64,000 nucleotides of DNA, from the NCBI GenBank assembly GCA_964006375.1, contig OZ023269.1, forward strand, positions 4,030,001-4,094,000. Direction: 5' to 3'. Under the pieces are notes generated by a model. It saw only the letters and a list, made by a program, of their open reading frames with translations. It was not told the origin of the DNA and made no database searches. The number at the start of each line of letters is the position of its first letter. Position 1 is the stretch's first letter. This DNA is from Tillus elongatus. Lineage: Eukaryota > Arthropoda > Insecta > Coleoptera > Cleridae. Both the position numbers and the translations under genes were made by a program. Below, piece after piece: positions 24,060 to 38,250 of the stretch.

Positions 24060-24800
24060 TACAATCGCAGGGTGGCCCATAAGTCGTTGATGATACAAAT
24101 TTTCTTTTTTTTTTATTGAACACGCCTTATGTTATTGCATTTTTGCATTTTCCATAGAAATATAATGCATGTTTGGAAGGAAAGAAATTCTGGACGCAGC
24201 AAGTGCGTTATGGTAACAAATTTTCATGAAATGCTTCAAATTTGAATAGCTAAATTTGCTATTAACCTATAAAGTTGATCAAGAAACCAGTTTTTTCGGG
24301 AACACTTTAAGTTTGCTTTTGGAAAATTTTGCACATTTTCCAAAAAGAAAGTAATGTTGATGACACATGACATATTGTTTATACTATATAGGTTATACTA
24401 ATAGCCAAATTTTATGCCTGCTTTCTTTACAACATATTTGCTATTTAAAAACATTTTTATGAAAAATCACAACCATAACGCACTTACTGCGTCCAAACTT
24501 TTTTAATTTGATAAAACAATACTCATTGTACAGCCAGTGTGAAGGTAACAATGAAACAGATGGAGTTTCTATAGGAAAATAAAAGATACGTTAAAAATCT
24601 ATTTTATTGTCTTACGCTTCATTTCCACCGAAGAGCTGACTTTATATTATACTTAGTCTTTTTCTTGGACGATGCCAAAAGGCGAAACCTGTGTCCAGGA
24701 ATATAAAAACTTTATAGGTATTTTTTATCATACACATCAACTGCTTTGGTTATTAAACAATGTACAAAAGACACATTCGAATATGTGTATTTTTGTATTT
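24060..24800. repeat. Internal inverted repeat and dispersed repeat 'Y', left arm distal
   Basis: This segment includes GGTGGCCCATAAGTCGTTGA, AGCAAGTGCGTTATGG and GCTTCATTTCCACCGAAGAG. It pairs with 19330-19880. The mirrored copies in the right arm are at about 29810-30550 and 34735-35285. Confidence 0.8.
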
Positions 24801-25102
24801 ACACTTATTAAATTACATTACACATTCCTCAAACTTTAAATTTCTTGGGGTAAATGTTTTAAACCTATAAAATTGATGCGAAATGGTAATACATTGTTAG
24901 TTTATTATAAATCGAGACGAGTTAGCAGCTGGGTGCTGTACTTTTCCATGATGACGCAGCAACTTTTGCCACACCCAAAGATGAATCATCCCACCAGCCT
25001 AAATGAAAATCCTACAAACACGATTATAAAAGAATTTGCAAACCTACAACCTTCTCTGTAGATTACTCTGGTTTCACGGGATGCGTCTACTTAACGTTCG
25101 CC

Positions 25103-27310
25103 GGCGGACACAATTTGAGCTTAATCTCAGACCAAAAAAATTTTGGCTCAAAAAAGAACACGACTTATAGTATGGAAAAATTGCGAAAAAATGAAAGTCC
25201 GCCAAATTCGATAAAACTCATATATAATATGAAGGGATGTTAATGGATAAAAATCAAATAATCTGTAACTCGATATCTGCAATAGTTTTTAGAATTGTGA
25301 TAGTTTTTGTAGAAAATTATTTTTGTTTTTTGGGACAGTCTTCAAACCTCTCTAAATTGAAAAATTCTTGAGTTACATAAGAACTGATTTTACTCCGACA
25401 TTTAACTAAGTTTAAAGTATGGGCGGACACAATTTGAGCGTAATCTCAGACCAAAAAAATTTTCGCTCGAAAAAGAACACGTATGGAAAAAATGCGAAAA
25501 AATGAAAGTCCGCCAAATTCGATAAAACTCATAAATAATATGAAGGGACGTTAATGGATAAAAATCAAATAATCTGTAACTCGATATCTGCAATAGTTTT
25601 AGAATTGTGATAGTTTTTATAGAAAATTATTTTTGTTTTTTTTCGAAGTCTTCAAACCTCTCTAAATTGAAAAATTCTTGAGTTACATAAGAACTGATTT
25701 TATTCCGACATTTAACTAAGTTTAAAGTATGGGCGGACACAATTTGAGCTTAATCTCAGGCCAAAAAAATTTTGGCTCAAAAAAGAACACGACTTATAGT
25801 ATGGAAAAATTGCGAAAAAATGAAAGTCCACCATATTCGATAAAACCCATATATAATATGAAGTAACGTTACTGGATAAAAATCAAAAAAAGAACACGAC
25901 TTAGTATGGAAAAATTGCGAAAAAATGAAAGTCTGCCAAATTCGATAAAACTCATATATAATATGAAGGGACGTTAATGGATAAAAATCAAATAATCTGT
26001 AACTCGATATCTGCAATAGTTTTTAGAATTGTGATAGTTTTTGTAGAAAATTATTTTAGTTTTTTGGGACAGTCTTCAAACCTCTCTAAATTGAAATATT
26101 CTTGAGCTACATAAGAACTGATTTTATTCCGACATTTAACTAAGTTTAAAGTATGTGCAAACACAATTTGAGCTTAATCTCAGACCAAAAAAATTTTGGC
26201 TCAAAAAAGAACACGACTTATATAGTATGGAAAAATTGCGAAAAAATGAAAGTCCGCCAAATTCGATAAAACTCATATATAATATGAAGGGACGTTAATG
26301 GATAAAAATCAAATAATCTGTAACTCGATATCTGCAATAGTTTTTAGAATTGTGATAGTTTTTGTAGAAAATTATTGTTATTTTTTTCGAACAGTTTTCA
26401 AACCTCTCTAAATTGAAAATTCTTGAGTTACATAAGAACTAATTTTACTCCGACATTTAACTAAGTTTAAAGTATAGGCGGACACAATTTGAGCTTAATC
26501 TCAGACCAAAAAAATTTTGGCTCAAAAAAGAACACGACTTATAGTATGGAAAAATTGTGAAAAAATGAAAGTCCTCCATATTCGCTAAAACTCATATATA
26601 ATATGAAGTAACGTTAATGGATAAAAATCAAATAATCTGTAACTCGATATCGGCAATAGTTTTAGAATTGTGATAGTTTTTATAGAAAATTATTTTTCTT
26701 TTTGGAAGTCTTCAAACCTCTCTAAATTGAAAAATTCTTGAGTTACATAAGAACTGATTTTACTTCGACATTTAACTAAGTTTAAAGTATGGGCGGACAC
26801 AATTTGAGCTTAATCTCAGACCAAAAAAATTTTGGCTCAAAAAAGAACACGACTTATATAGTATGGAAAAATTGCGAAAAAATGAAAGTCCGCCAAATTC
26901 GATAAAACTCATATATAATATGAAGGGATGTTAATGGATAAAAATCAAATAATCTGTAACTCGATATCTGCAATAGTTTTTAGAATTGTGATAGTTTTTG
27001 TAGAAAATTATTGTTATTTTTTTCGAACAGTCTTAAAACCTCTCTAAATTGAAAAATTCTTGAGTTACATAAGAACTAATTTTACTCCGACATTTAACTA
27101 AGTTTATAGTATAGGCGGACACAATTTGAGCTTAATCTCAGACCAAAAAAATTTTGGCTCAAAAAAGAACACGACTTATAGTATGGAAAAATTGCGAAAA
27201 AATGAAAGTCCGCCAAATTCGATAAAATTCATATATAATATGAAGGGACGTTAATGGATAAAAATCAAATAATCTGTAACTCGATATCGGCAATAGTTTT
27301 TAGAATTGTG
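25103..27310 (+). repeat. Central ~318-bp satellite array, forward half
   Basis: Monomers begin GGCGGACACAATTTGAGCTT. Starts near 25106, 25425, 25735, 26159, 26480, 26795 and 27117 give periods of 310-322 bp, plus one of 424 bp caused by an internal duplication. The array starts immediately after the TIR of the left arm unit and breaks off inside a monomer at 27310. Confidence 0.93.
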
Positions 27311-27320
27311 GCTATGTAGC

Positions 27321-29503
27321 TATAAGTCGTGTTCTTTTTTGAGCCAAAATTTTTTTGGTCTGAGATTAAGCTCAAATTGTGTTTGCACATACTTTAAACT
27401 TAGTTAAATGTCGGAATAAAATCAGTTCTTATGTAGCTCAAGAATTTTTCAATTTAGAGAGGTTTGAAGACTGTCCCAAAAAACTAAAATATTTTTTTAC
27501 AAAAACTATCACAATTCTAAAAACTATTGCCGATATCGAGTTACAGATTATTTGATTTTTATCCATTAACGTTACTTCATATTATATATGAGTTTTATCG
27601 AATATGGTGGACTTTCATTTTTTCGCAATTTTTCCATACTTACTACGTGTTCTTTTTTGAGCCAAAATTTTTTTGGTCTGAGATTAAGCTCAAATTGTGT
27701 TTGCACATACTTTAAACTTAGTTAAATGTCGGAATAAAATCAGTTCTTATGTAGCTCAAGAATTTTTCAATTTAGAGAGGTTTGAAGACTGTCCCAAAAA
27801 ACAAAAATAATTTTCTACAAGAACTATCACAATTCTAGAACTATTGCCGACATCGAGTTACAGATTATTTGATTTTTATCCAGTAACGTTACTTCATATT
27901 ATATATGGGTTTTATCGAATATGGTGGACTTTCATTTTTTCGCATTTTTTCCATACTATAAGTCGTGTTCTTTTTTGAGCCAAAATTTTTTTGGTCTGAG
28001 ATTACGCTCAAATTGTGTCCGCCCATACTTTAAACTTAGTTAAATGTCGGAGTAAAATCAGTTCTTATGTAACTCATGAATTTTTCAATTTAGAGAGGTT
28101 TGAAGACTGTCCCCAAAAACAAACATAATTTTCTACAAGAACTATCACAATTCTAAAAACTATTGCAGATATCGAGTTACAGATTATTTGATTTTTATCC
28201 ATTAACATCCCTTCATATTATATATGAGTTTTATCGAATTTGGCGGACTTTCATTTTTTCGCAATTTTTCCATACTATTAAGTCGTGTTCTTTTTTGAGC
28301 CAAAATTTTTTTGGTCTGAGATTAAGCTCAAATTGTGTCCGCCCATACTTTAAACTTAGTTAAATGTCGGAGTAAAATCAATTCTTATGTAACTCAAGAA
28401 TTTTTCAATTTAGAGAGGTTTGAAGACTTCCAAAAAACAAAAATAATTTTCTATAAAAACTATCACAATTCTAAAACTATTGCAGATATGGAGTTACAGA
28501 TTATTTGATTTTTATCCATCTTCCACATCTATCCACTTCATATTATATATGAGTTTTATCGAATATGGCGGACTTTCATTTTTTCGCAATTTTTCCATAC
28601 TATAAGTCGTGTTCTTTTTTGAGCCAAAATTTTTTTGGTCTGAGATTAAGCTCAAATTGTGTCCGCCCATACTTTAAACTTAGTTAAATGTCGGAGTAAA
28701 ATCAGTTATTATGTAACTCAAGAATTTTTCAATTTAGAGAGGTTTGAAGACTGTCCCAAAAAACAAAAATAATTTTCTACAAAAACTATCACAATTCTAA
28801 AAACTATTGCAGATATCGAGTTACAGATTATTTGATTTTTATCCATTAACATCCCTTCATATTATATATGAGTACATACTTTAAACTTAGTTAAATGTCG
28901 GAGTAAAATCAGTTCTTATGTAACTCAAGAATTGTTCAATTTAGAGAGGTTTGAAGACTTCCAAAAAACAAAAATAATTTTCTATAAAAACTATCACAAT
29001 TCTAAAACTATTGCAGATATGGAGTTACAGATTATTTGATTTTTATCCATTAACGTTACTTCATATTATATATGAGTTTTATCAAATATGGCGGACTTTC
29101 ATTTTTTCGCAATTTTTCCATACTAGTCGTGTTCTTTTTTGAGCCAAAATTTTTTTGGTCTGAGATTAAGCTCAAATTGTGTCCGCCCATACTTTAAACT
29201 TAGTTAAATGTCGGAGTAAAATCAGTTATTATGTAACTCAAGAATTTTTCAATTTAGAGAGGTTTGAAGACTGTCCCAAAAAACAAAAATAATTTTCTAC
29301 AAAAACTATCACAATTCTAAAAACTATTGCAGATATCGAGTTACAGATTATTTGATTTTTATCCATTAACATCCCATCATATTATATATGAGTTTTATCG
29401 AATTTGGCGGACTTTCATTTTTTCGCAATTTTTCCATACTAGTCGTGTTCTTTTTTGAGCCAAAATTTTTTTGGTCTGAGATTAAGCTCAAATTGTGTCC
29501 GCC
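27321..29503 (-). repeat. Central ~318-bp satellite array, reverse half
   Basis: The same monomer in opposite orientation, ending AAATTGTGTCCGCC directly against the TIR of the right arm unit. The two halves meet at a 10-bp inverted spacer (GCTATGTAGC, 27311-27320) but at different monomer phases, so the centre is not an exact mirror. Confidence 0.93.
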
Positions 29504-31142
29504 GGCAAACGTTAAGTAGACGCATCCCGTGAAACCAGAGTAATCTACAGAGAAGGTTGTAGGTTTGCAAATTCTTTTATAATCGTGTTTGTAGGATTTT
29601 CATTTAGGCTGGTGGGATGATTCATCTTTGGGTGTGGCAAAAGTTGCTGCGTCATCATGGAAAAGTACAGCACCCAGCTGCTAACTCGTCTCGATTTATA
29701 ATAAACTAACAATGTATTACCATTTCGCATCAATTTTATAGGTTTAAAACATTTACCCCAAGAAATTTAAAGTTTGAGGAATGTGTAATGTAATTTAATA
29801 AGTGTAAATACAAAAATACACATATTCGAATGTGTCTTTTGTACATTGTTTAATAACCAAAGCAGTTGATGTGTATGATAAAAAATACCTATAAAGTTTT
29901 TATATTCCTGGACACAGGTTTCGCCTTTTGGCATCGTCCAAGAAAAAGACTAAGTATAATATAAAGTCAGCTCTTCGGTGGAAATGAAGCGTAAGACAAT
30001 AAAATAGATTTTTAACGTATCTTTTATTTTCCTATAGAAACTCCATCTGTTTCATTGTTACCTTCACACTGGCTGTACAATGAGTATTGTTTTATCAAAT
30101 TAAAAAAGTTTGGACGCAGTAAGTGCGTTATGGTTGTGATTTTTCATAAAAATGTTTTTAAATAGCAAATATGTTGTAAAGAAAGCAGGCATAAAATTTG
30201 GCTATTAGTATAACCTATATAGTATAAACAATATGTCATGTGTCATCAACATTACTTTCTTTTTGGAAAATGTGCAAAATTTTCCAAAAGCAAACTTAAA
30301 GTGTTCCCGAAAAAACTGGTTTCTTGATCAACTTTATAGGTTAATAGCAAATTTAGCTATTCAAATTTGAAGCATTTCATGAAAATTTGTTACCATAACG
30401 CACTTGCTGCGTCCAGAATTTCTTTCCTTCCAAACATGCATTATATGTTTATGGAAAATGCAAAAATGCAATAACATAAGGCGTGTTCAATAAAAAAAAA
30501 GAAAATTTGTATCATCAACGACTTATGGGCCACCCTGCGATTGTAGAAATAATTTTGTAAGATGTAGATCAAGACACCCTACAATTAATGTATACATTTT
30601 TCTTTGTATCTTGTATAGTAACGGATACATTGTACTTTATTGATTTTTTACGAAAATGCGACAACAATTCATACACCACTTAACGATAAACTCTATAGGT
30701 AAGACTAATGCTAAAGCATCAGATTAAGGGTCATTTTTCCTATAATGGTATAAACCCGTGTACCACAGTTGGTTGCCCTTGCTTTGTTATTTCTGGAGAT
30801 ATATAAATTTTTTTCGAAAGAAAACACAAAATGTTCCGGGAAAACCTGGGCCGATTTTCCTGGCTTACGAACTTATCCAAGCCACCTACAAAAAGGAGGT
30901 ATTCACCAAATTTAATCGAAATCGAAAGATTGCTTTATAATACTTCTAAATTAAACCACTAACAATTGTCATCTGAATAACCTATCTACACGGAAATTAC
31001 CGTTGTACATCATATTTCCATACTAGTAAGTAAAAAATATGAATTAAAATAATCGTAATTGTTATCTTATAAAATTTAGAAAAACATTACACTTATGTTT
31101 GCCATCGCAATGTACTAGCTATGCACAAAGTTATTTGGATTT

Positions 31143-32048
31143 TATATTTTAAAAATGTCGTTTGTACATAACGTTTAATAAGAAATTATGTAATACTACC
31201 ACTTCTTGGAATAAATAGGAATTCAGAATATTTGCACTCTATATGTTGCTTTAAAAAAATTAAAAATAATACACATGTTGGTCATTACAATGAACTAGTT
31301 ATACAGAAATGCTTTTGTCCATTGCATTTCAATTATATGTGAACCTACCATATTTTGTGTTACTTCTTGGAATAAATAGCAATTCACAACAATTGAACTC
31401 TATATGTTTTAAAACAATTAAAAATAATACACATCTTGGTAATCTCAATGAACTAGTTATACAGAAATGTCTTTTGTACATTACATTTAAAGAATTATAG
31501 GTGAAACTACCATATTTTTGTTACTTTTTGGAATAAATATAATTTCACAATAATTGAACTCTATATGTTTTACAAAAATTAAAAATAATACACATGTTGG
31601 TAATCTCATTGAAGTAGTTATACAGAAATTTCTTTTATACATTACATTTAAAGAATTATAGGTGAAACTACCATATTTTGTGTTACTTTTTGGAATAAAT
31701 AGCAATTCATAATAATTGAACTCTATTGGTTTAAAAAAAATTAAAAACAATACACATGTTGGTCATCTCAATGAACTAGTTATACAAAAATGCCTTTGTA
31801 TATTACATTTAAAGAACTATAAGTTAAACTGCCATATTTTGTGTTACTTTTTGGAATAAATAGCAATTCACAATAATTGAACTCTATATGTTTTAAAACA
31901 ATTAAAAATAATACACATCTTGGTCATCTCAATGAACTAGCTATATCGAAATGTCTTTTGTCCATTACATTTAATAAATTATATGTGAACCTACCACACT
32001 TTGTGTTACTTTTTGGAATAAATAGCAACTCAAGGCACTCATCCAACC
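31143..32048. repeat. 161-bp tandem array, right arm
   Basis: Inverted counterpart of 22565-23470 with the same monomer order and nearly the same sequence. The short frames within it (for example 31309-31500) are products of the repeat. Confidence 0.92.
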
Positions 32049-33878
32049 GAATGATAAAGGGGAAATTATATTTTGGGCAGCTACTTTCCAATATGTGAAT
32101 ACTTACCTTAGCTAATTGTGTTTGATAGCCTAATTTAACAAGTTTATGTGGGAAAATGTAACATTCCTTCACTAAAACTGTCGTTTGTTTGAAAAGATAT
32201 GTAAGTACATTTATGTACACAATTTGTCTTTATAAAGACTACTACATAGGAAACTGTAGAGCTTGTAGCCTTATATAAGGTTAACTTATATTGACATATC
32301 TTTTTTCTTGATGGAGTTAAAGAGTGCATCAGATAGACACTTTTTTATGACAAATTTATTACATTGAATTAACGTGACCAGGAAAATAATCATTAAGAGA
32401 TATCTGGGAGTAATTCCGCTGTTCTTTTCAGTGACTAACTCTTTTCTGAATTAATACTATAGAATAATATATTTGTATCCACCGGAAACGCTCGCTGTGA
32501 CGTAACACTGTCGACTGGGTACCAACACATACGCGCACGGTCGCTAGTTGTATATCGTGGACAAGATAATATTGGTTGTTGCTGTGTCTTTAATTCTCAG
32601 TATGACTTTATTACGTAATTTATTTTCTAACTCTGATGCCTTACTTCTGAGAAACGTATCGACTTGATTTATGTTACTGTTAACATGTAAAAATAAAAAT
32701 AGCAAAAACGACCTAATAAGATGTTTTAATCGTGTTTTTTCACAACCAGCTCCTTTTTTCTCTCCACCAACTTCAAATAGTAATAATAGTAATAATAGTA
32801 ATTATTATATTTTATTTAATTACTTGAAAATAGCAAAAAAACGTATGGTGCTTTAGTCTTGAAGAATTGTAAATATTAATTCATTACCTGAAGGTTATCG
32901 TATTTATCGAATTGTTCTAACAGAGAAGCGCGTGCACGCACGCACAAACACACAAAGTCATATTCGCGCGCGCGCACACATAGCACGCACACATATATTA
33001 CATTAAGAAATGTTAAATTTTTTTAAATACCATACACCATAAACTTACATAAAACTACTGTTAAGGCATCAGAGATAGGGTCTATTTGAAATTAAATTTC
33101 TGTAAATATTTTAGTAAATGACGCTTACAGCTGAAACTTAATGGTTTGTGGAACACTCTTCTTGCTACATTTTCTGTACATAACCCGTGTTTCTTTAAGG
33201 TTTTGCCTAAATGTTGTCAATTTTGACGTTCCACATTGCGATTTGACGTTTTGAGAGAAAACCGCAACTTTTTTAATTCTTACAACTGTTTTGTGTTTTA
33301 ACTTGCACACATAAATTTTGCTACATGGCTCACTCTTTGTAATGCAAAGACGTTTACCAAATTTGGTCCCCCTTATTTTGTTATTTCGGGAGATCAAAAA
33401 AAGCTGAAGAAATCATATAATTTTTCGGGATAACTTGAGCCATTTTGCTGCATAACGCACTTATCAAAGCCACTGAAACTGGAGGTACTTCTCATATTTT
33501 ACTAAGATCGGCCTATTATTTTTTATTGTTTTCGGTGTCTAGGGGGCCTACTTCGCGCTCATGTGAAGAAATTTGGAAAAGAAAATTCACTAAAAAATGA
33601 ACCGATTTCATTGAAACTTTGCACGTGTCTTTTGTTTGTTAATAGCTTAAGAAAGTTCATTAGCCACGCCAATCGGACCAGGGTTTCCGAACAAAAAATG
33701 TCTTTCAAAACTGTTTGTAAATTCTAACATAAAAAGGTTGCCCGCCTGGGACGCAACCCTGGTTAAAGGTTTCATTCATGAATCATGTGGCAACTAGTAG
33801 ATTTTTTAGTAAATTTCCAGTCATTTTTAGTAAATTTTCTTAAACAGAATTCACTAATTGTTAACAAATTTCTTCAAA

Positions 33879-33882
<4 letters not shown>

Positions 33883-33930
<48 letters not shown>
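33883..33930. repeat. (AT)n microsatellite, right arm
   Basis: Counterpart of 20648-20741, but about half as long. Confidence 0.97.
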
Positions 33931-33934
<4 letters not shown>

Positions 33935-34456
33935 ACCGAAAACTAAAAAAATAATGGGCCGAAGTAGATCAAATTTGGTGACTACTTTCCTTTTGCAAGT
34001 GGCTTCGATAACTTCGTTAACCAGGAAAATCGGCCCTGATTTTCCCAGAACATTTTGTGTTTTCTTTCGAAAAAAAAAAAATTTCCAGAAATAACAAAGG
34101 AAGGGCCAATAACTTTGTTACACGGGTTTATATCATCATAGGTAAGTTACCTGCCAAAATGTAGCTTTGTAGGTCAAATGACAAAAAAGTGATAGGCATT
34201 TAAAGAAAAATAATTTTAGTTTTCCTCAAAACGCCAAAGTCGCGATTTAAAACGTCAAAATTGGTAATATTTAGGCAATGAACCTGTTTTATTATTTCCG
34301 GAGATATACATTTTTTTCGAAAGAAAACACAAAATTTTCCAGGAAGACCTGCGCCCATTTTCCTGGCTAACGAACTTGTCTAAGCCACTTGCAAAAGAAA
34401 GGTATTCACCACATTAAATTATTTTTTGACTTATCGCTGTGATAACTACATATATA

Positions 34457-34570
<114 letters not shown>

Positions 34571-35488
34571 ATTGAAAAAATTGAAACTCATCCCGGATAT
34601 GTGTTCTAGGGGGCCTAATTAGCACTCATTTGAAGAAATTTTTTCCAAATTCAAAAGTTGGGATCTCCCCATTAGTAATTTTTTTTAAAGAATATTCACT
34701 GAAAAGCCTTAATTCTGGATTTGGGTTCTCCAAGTGTACTTATTTTTTTTTAACTGAATACGCCTTCTATTATGGCATTTCCGCATTTCCCTTTGAAATA
34801 TAATGCATGTTTGTAAGAAACGAAATTCTGGACGTGGTAACTGCGTTATGGTAGCGAAATTTCATTAAATGCTTCAAATTCGAATAGTTTAATTTTGTAT
34901 AAGGTTCGTTGGCAGGGAAACCAGTTTCTTCGGGAACATTATAAGTTTATTTTCGCACATTTTTTTTTCTGTGTCCAGACTTTTTCAATTTGATAAAACA
35001 ATACTTATTGTACAGCCAGTGTGAAGGTAACAATGAAACAGATGGAGTTTCTATAGGAAAATAAAAGATACGATAAAAATCTTTTTTATTGTCTTACGCT
35101 TCATTTCCACCGAAGAGCTGACTTTATATTATACTTAGTCTTTTTCTTGGACGATGCCAAAAGGCGAAACCTGTGTCCAGGAATATAAAAACTTTATAGG
35201 TATTTTTTTATCATACACATCAACTGCTTTGGTTATTAAACAATGTACAAAAGACACATTCGAATATGTGTAATTATGTACTAAACATATTGATGGCAAC
35301 TAACGATTTGAACTGACAAAAAATGCATGATAATTATTTATAGCGAGTAGGTAACAATCCTAAAAATAATAATATTATTAGGGTAATTTTAAAGTGATGT
35401 TTTAACACAACACATAATACTTTAACGTTTAAAAAACTGTAGTCTCAATTTACGTTTTAGTTTACGCAGCCGCCGGCGGTAATCTTCC

Positions 35489-35833
35489 TCAACGGATAAA
35501 AAACCGCCGTCGGTCGCTGTTGGTATATTTACTCATATGCAGCCGAAATAATAAAATAAGTAACATTTTCGGCGGCTTTTTAATTAAGGAACCTATAAAG
35601 CCGCCGACTGGCGGTTTTATTTTATTTGGACTAGCAATACTTTCTTTCAATTCTTTAGGCAGAACAATATAAGTATTTTCCTTTACTGCTAATGGATGTC
35701 GGTTAGCACAAATATACTTAATAAAAGTAGTTCTGTGTATGTTTCCGTTTATTATTGCGTCCCTTCGCTTTTTGTTAATGTGTTTGAGAATAGTGGGTGT
35801 ATAATAGATGCGTCTGGTGTAGAATCGCCTCAT
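35489..35833 (-). CDS. Hypothetical 114-residue frame in right arm
   Basis: This is the mirror copy of 18782-19126 with an identical predicted product. The same reservations apply: no domain is recognised, and the frame runs through palindromic CCGCC/GGCGG blocks. Confidence 0.2.
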   Translation of the reverse strand: MRRFYTRRIYYTPTILKHINKKRRDAIINGNIHRTTFIKYICANRHPLAVKENTYIVLPKELKESIASPNKIKPPVGGFIGSLIKKPPKMLLILLFRLHMSKYTNSDRRRFFIR

Positions 35834-37099
35834 CTATTCGGAAATAGCAAAAAAATGTATCACTGCCATTTAAAAAAATTAAGTTACCGTCAACTTTCGG
35901 TATAACCGTTTGCGCTACATTTTTTTTCTTAATTCACATACATAGAGCGCGGCCTTTTTTATTAACCTGACAAAGTTTTATAATTTTCTATTCACTCGTT
36001 TCGACACAATAAATGTTTAAATGCGCCATGTAGGCAGCTTGTTAAGAATACACCTCCCACCATTTTTGGCAAGGTTTCGCAGAATAGGGGGCATATGATA
36101 CTAGAGTCTGGTGTACAATCGCCTCATCTATTCTAACATAGCATTTTTTTCTTAATTTACATACATAGAGCGCGGCCTTTTTTATTAACCTGACAAAGTT
36201 TTATAATTTTCTATTCACTCGTTTCGACACAATAAATGTTTAAATGCGCCATGTAGGCAGCTTGTTAAGAAGACACCTCCCATCATTTTTGGCAAGGTTT
36301 CGCAGAATAGGGAGCATATAATACTGGATTCTGGTGTAGAATCGCCTCATCTATTCGAAAATAGCAAAAAAACGTATCACTGCCATTTAAAAAAATAAGT
36401 TACCGTCAACTTTCGGTATAACCGGTTGCGCTACATTTTTTTTCTTAATTTGCGTACATAGAGCGCGGCCTTTTTTATCAACCTGACAAAGTTTTATAAT
36501 TTTTTATTCACTAGTTTCGACACAATAAATGTTTAAATGCACCATATAGGCAGCTTGTTAAGTAGACACCTCCCACCATTTTTGGCAAGGTTTCGCAGAA
36601 TAGGGGGCATATGATACTAGAGTCTGGTGTACAATCGCCTCATCTATTCGAAAATAGCAAAAAAAGGTATCACTTCCATTTGAAAAAAATAAGTTATTGT
36701 CAACTTTCGGTATAACCGGTTGCGCTACATTTTTTTTTCTTAATTTACGTAGATAGATCGCGGCCTTTTTTCTTAACCTGACAAAGTTTTATAATTTTCT
36801 ATTCACTCGTTTCGACACAATAAATGTTTAAATGCGCCATGTAGGCAGCTTGTTAAGAATACACCTCCCATCATTTTTGGCAAGGTTTCGCAGAATAGGG
36901 AGCATATAATACTGGATTCTGGTGTAGAATCGCCTCATCTATTCGAAAATAGCAAAACAACGTATCACTGCCATTTAAAAAAATTAAGTTACCGTCAACT
37001 TTCGGTATAACCGGTTGCGCTACATTTTTTTTCTTAATTTACATACATAGAGCGCGGCCTTTTTATTAACCTGACAAAGTTTTATAATTTTCTGTTTAC
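35813..37099. repeat. Subterminal satellite, ~294-bp monomer, five copies (right arm)
   Basis: These are the inverted counterparts of 17221-18802, with GCGCGGCC-type boxes near 35947, 36169, 36463, 36753 and 37053. Monomers here differ from those on the left more than the surrounding unique DNA does (for example CCTCCCACCATTTTTGGC and GATACTAGAGTCTGGTGT variants). Confidence 0.93.
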
Positions 37100-37413
37100 T
37101 GGTTTGGCAGCGATCAATTTATAAGTGCACAATGCATCCATAATATAGCATGTCTGTTAAGTTGACACATTTAAGTCATTTTCATGCCAGTAGGATTAAT
37201 TAAATAGTCACCGTCTGTTAACTTCATTCATTTTCATAACAATAGATTATATAAATTGGCTCTGCTCAATTTATTATTACTCTACATGACCTTTTTATTT
37301 ATATCTTATTTTCCTTGTTTGAGGGTAGAAAGCACAAGCCGGCAACGCCGCACGCCAAGCGAGCGACGTGAATTCTCTCTGGTGTCACGGGATGCGTCTA
37401 CTTAACGTTCGCC

Positions 37414-37793
37414 GAATATTTATATTAATATTTCAAATTTGTGAATCCTTGTATTTGAGAATTTAAAATAGATTCTATAGAAGTTCTGGGAATCCTATAA
37501 ACCAGCAATCATCACGCATGCGAAATGAAGAAAAAAGAAATGGCGGTTGAAAAGTCTAATGGCATACACACCTATCGTGAAATATACTTTAGCAAATAGA
37601 CTGCCCGTCTCTCAGTTCATCGCCGATCGCCAGTTCCGTGTAATAAAGTGATATTTATTGAAAATTGATAATTTTTTGATGATCTGTATAAATTTTTCAA
37701 GGTATTTAAATCATGTAGGTACCTACCATGTAGCAGCTTTCTCGTGAGTAAAAGAAATATTTTGATTCAATATAAATACTTTATTGAAAGGTA
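37414..37793. other. Unique sequence right of the palindrome
   Basis: No inverted counterpart exists left of 16907, and no gene is recognised. Confidence 0.5.
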
Positions 37794-37802
37794 GGTAAAT
37801 TA

Positions 37803-38000
37803 GGGGATCCTTAAGTAGACGGGTCCCGCCATTTCATGCATTGCGAGAGCGGCATTGCCGGACGGTGGTTATTGCTCTGGGGGCCTGTCTGAACTGACCT
37901 ACAGGGCAGGTCAGGTCAGGCAGCCCTGTAGGCCAGGAAGGTCAGGTCAGGTAGGACCCTAGAGTCATAAGCACCGTCCGGCATCTACTTAAGGATCGCC
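37803..38000. mobile_element. 198-bp foldback MITE with 9-bp target duplication
   Basis: The left end GGGGATCCTTAAGTAGACGG and right end (inverted) GGCGATCCTTAAGTAGATGC form the TIR, and the interior pairs with itself (TAAGCACCGTCCGGC against GCCGGACGGTGGTTA). GGTAAATTA lies directly on both sides (37794-37802 and 38001-38009). A 9-bp duplication with GG-starting ends suggests a Mutator-like (MULE) origin. A second copy is at 56825-57023. The ends match those of the giant palindrome over TTAAGTAGACG. Confidence 0.85.
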
Positions 38001-38055
38001 GGTAAATTATATGCAAAGTGGTTCTTTATCCTTTTCAAAGCTTTTAAAAGGCTGT

Positions 38056-38250
38056 TCATTTTGGCGTAGGAAATCTCACTTTCTTCACAACCTTGGAATC
38101 TTCTACAGCAAATGGAGGTCTAAGGCTAATTGGGGCGGCATATGATACTTCTTTGTCCACCTCTTGATTTTTCAGTTTTTTTTGTTGTCTTTTTCTCCTA
38201 TCAGATGATGGATCAAAATATTTTTGGGATCGTCTGCTTTTATTATGCAT
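38056..38250 (-). CDS. Unrecognised 64-residue basic frame
   Basis: A very basic N-terminal half (SDRRKRQQKKLKNQ) is followed by a frame ending VKKVRFPTPK. I do not recognise it. It lies between a MITE and a LINE reverse-transcriptase remnant on the same strand and may be a piece of that LINE or of another lost element. Confidence 0.2.
   Translation of the reverse strand: MHNKSRRSQKYFDPSSDRRKRQQKKLKNQEVDKEVSYAAPISLRPPFAVEDSKVVKKVRFPTPK

Noticed and set aside
25402..29733. Short frames of 60-80 codons repeated in the central satellite and arms
   Set aside because: Each is a product of a satellite monomer or of mirrored arm sequence; no domain or independent conservation.
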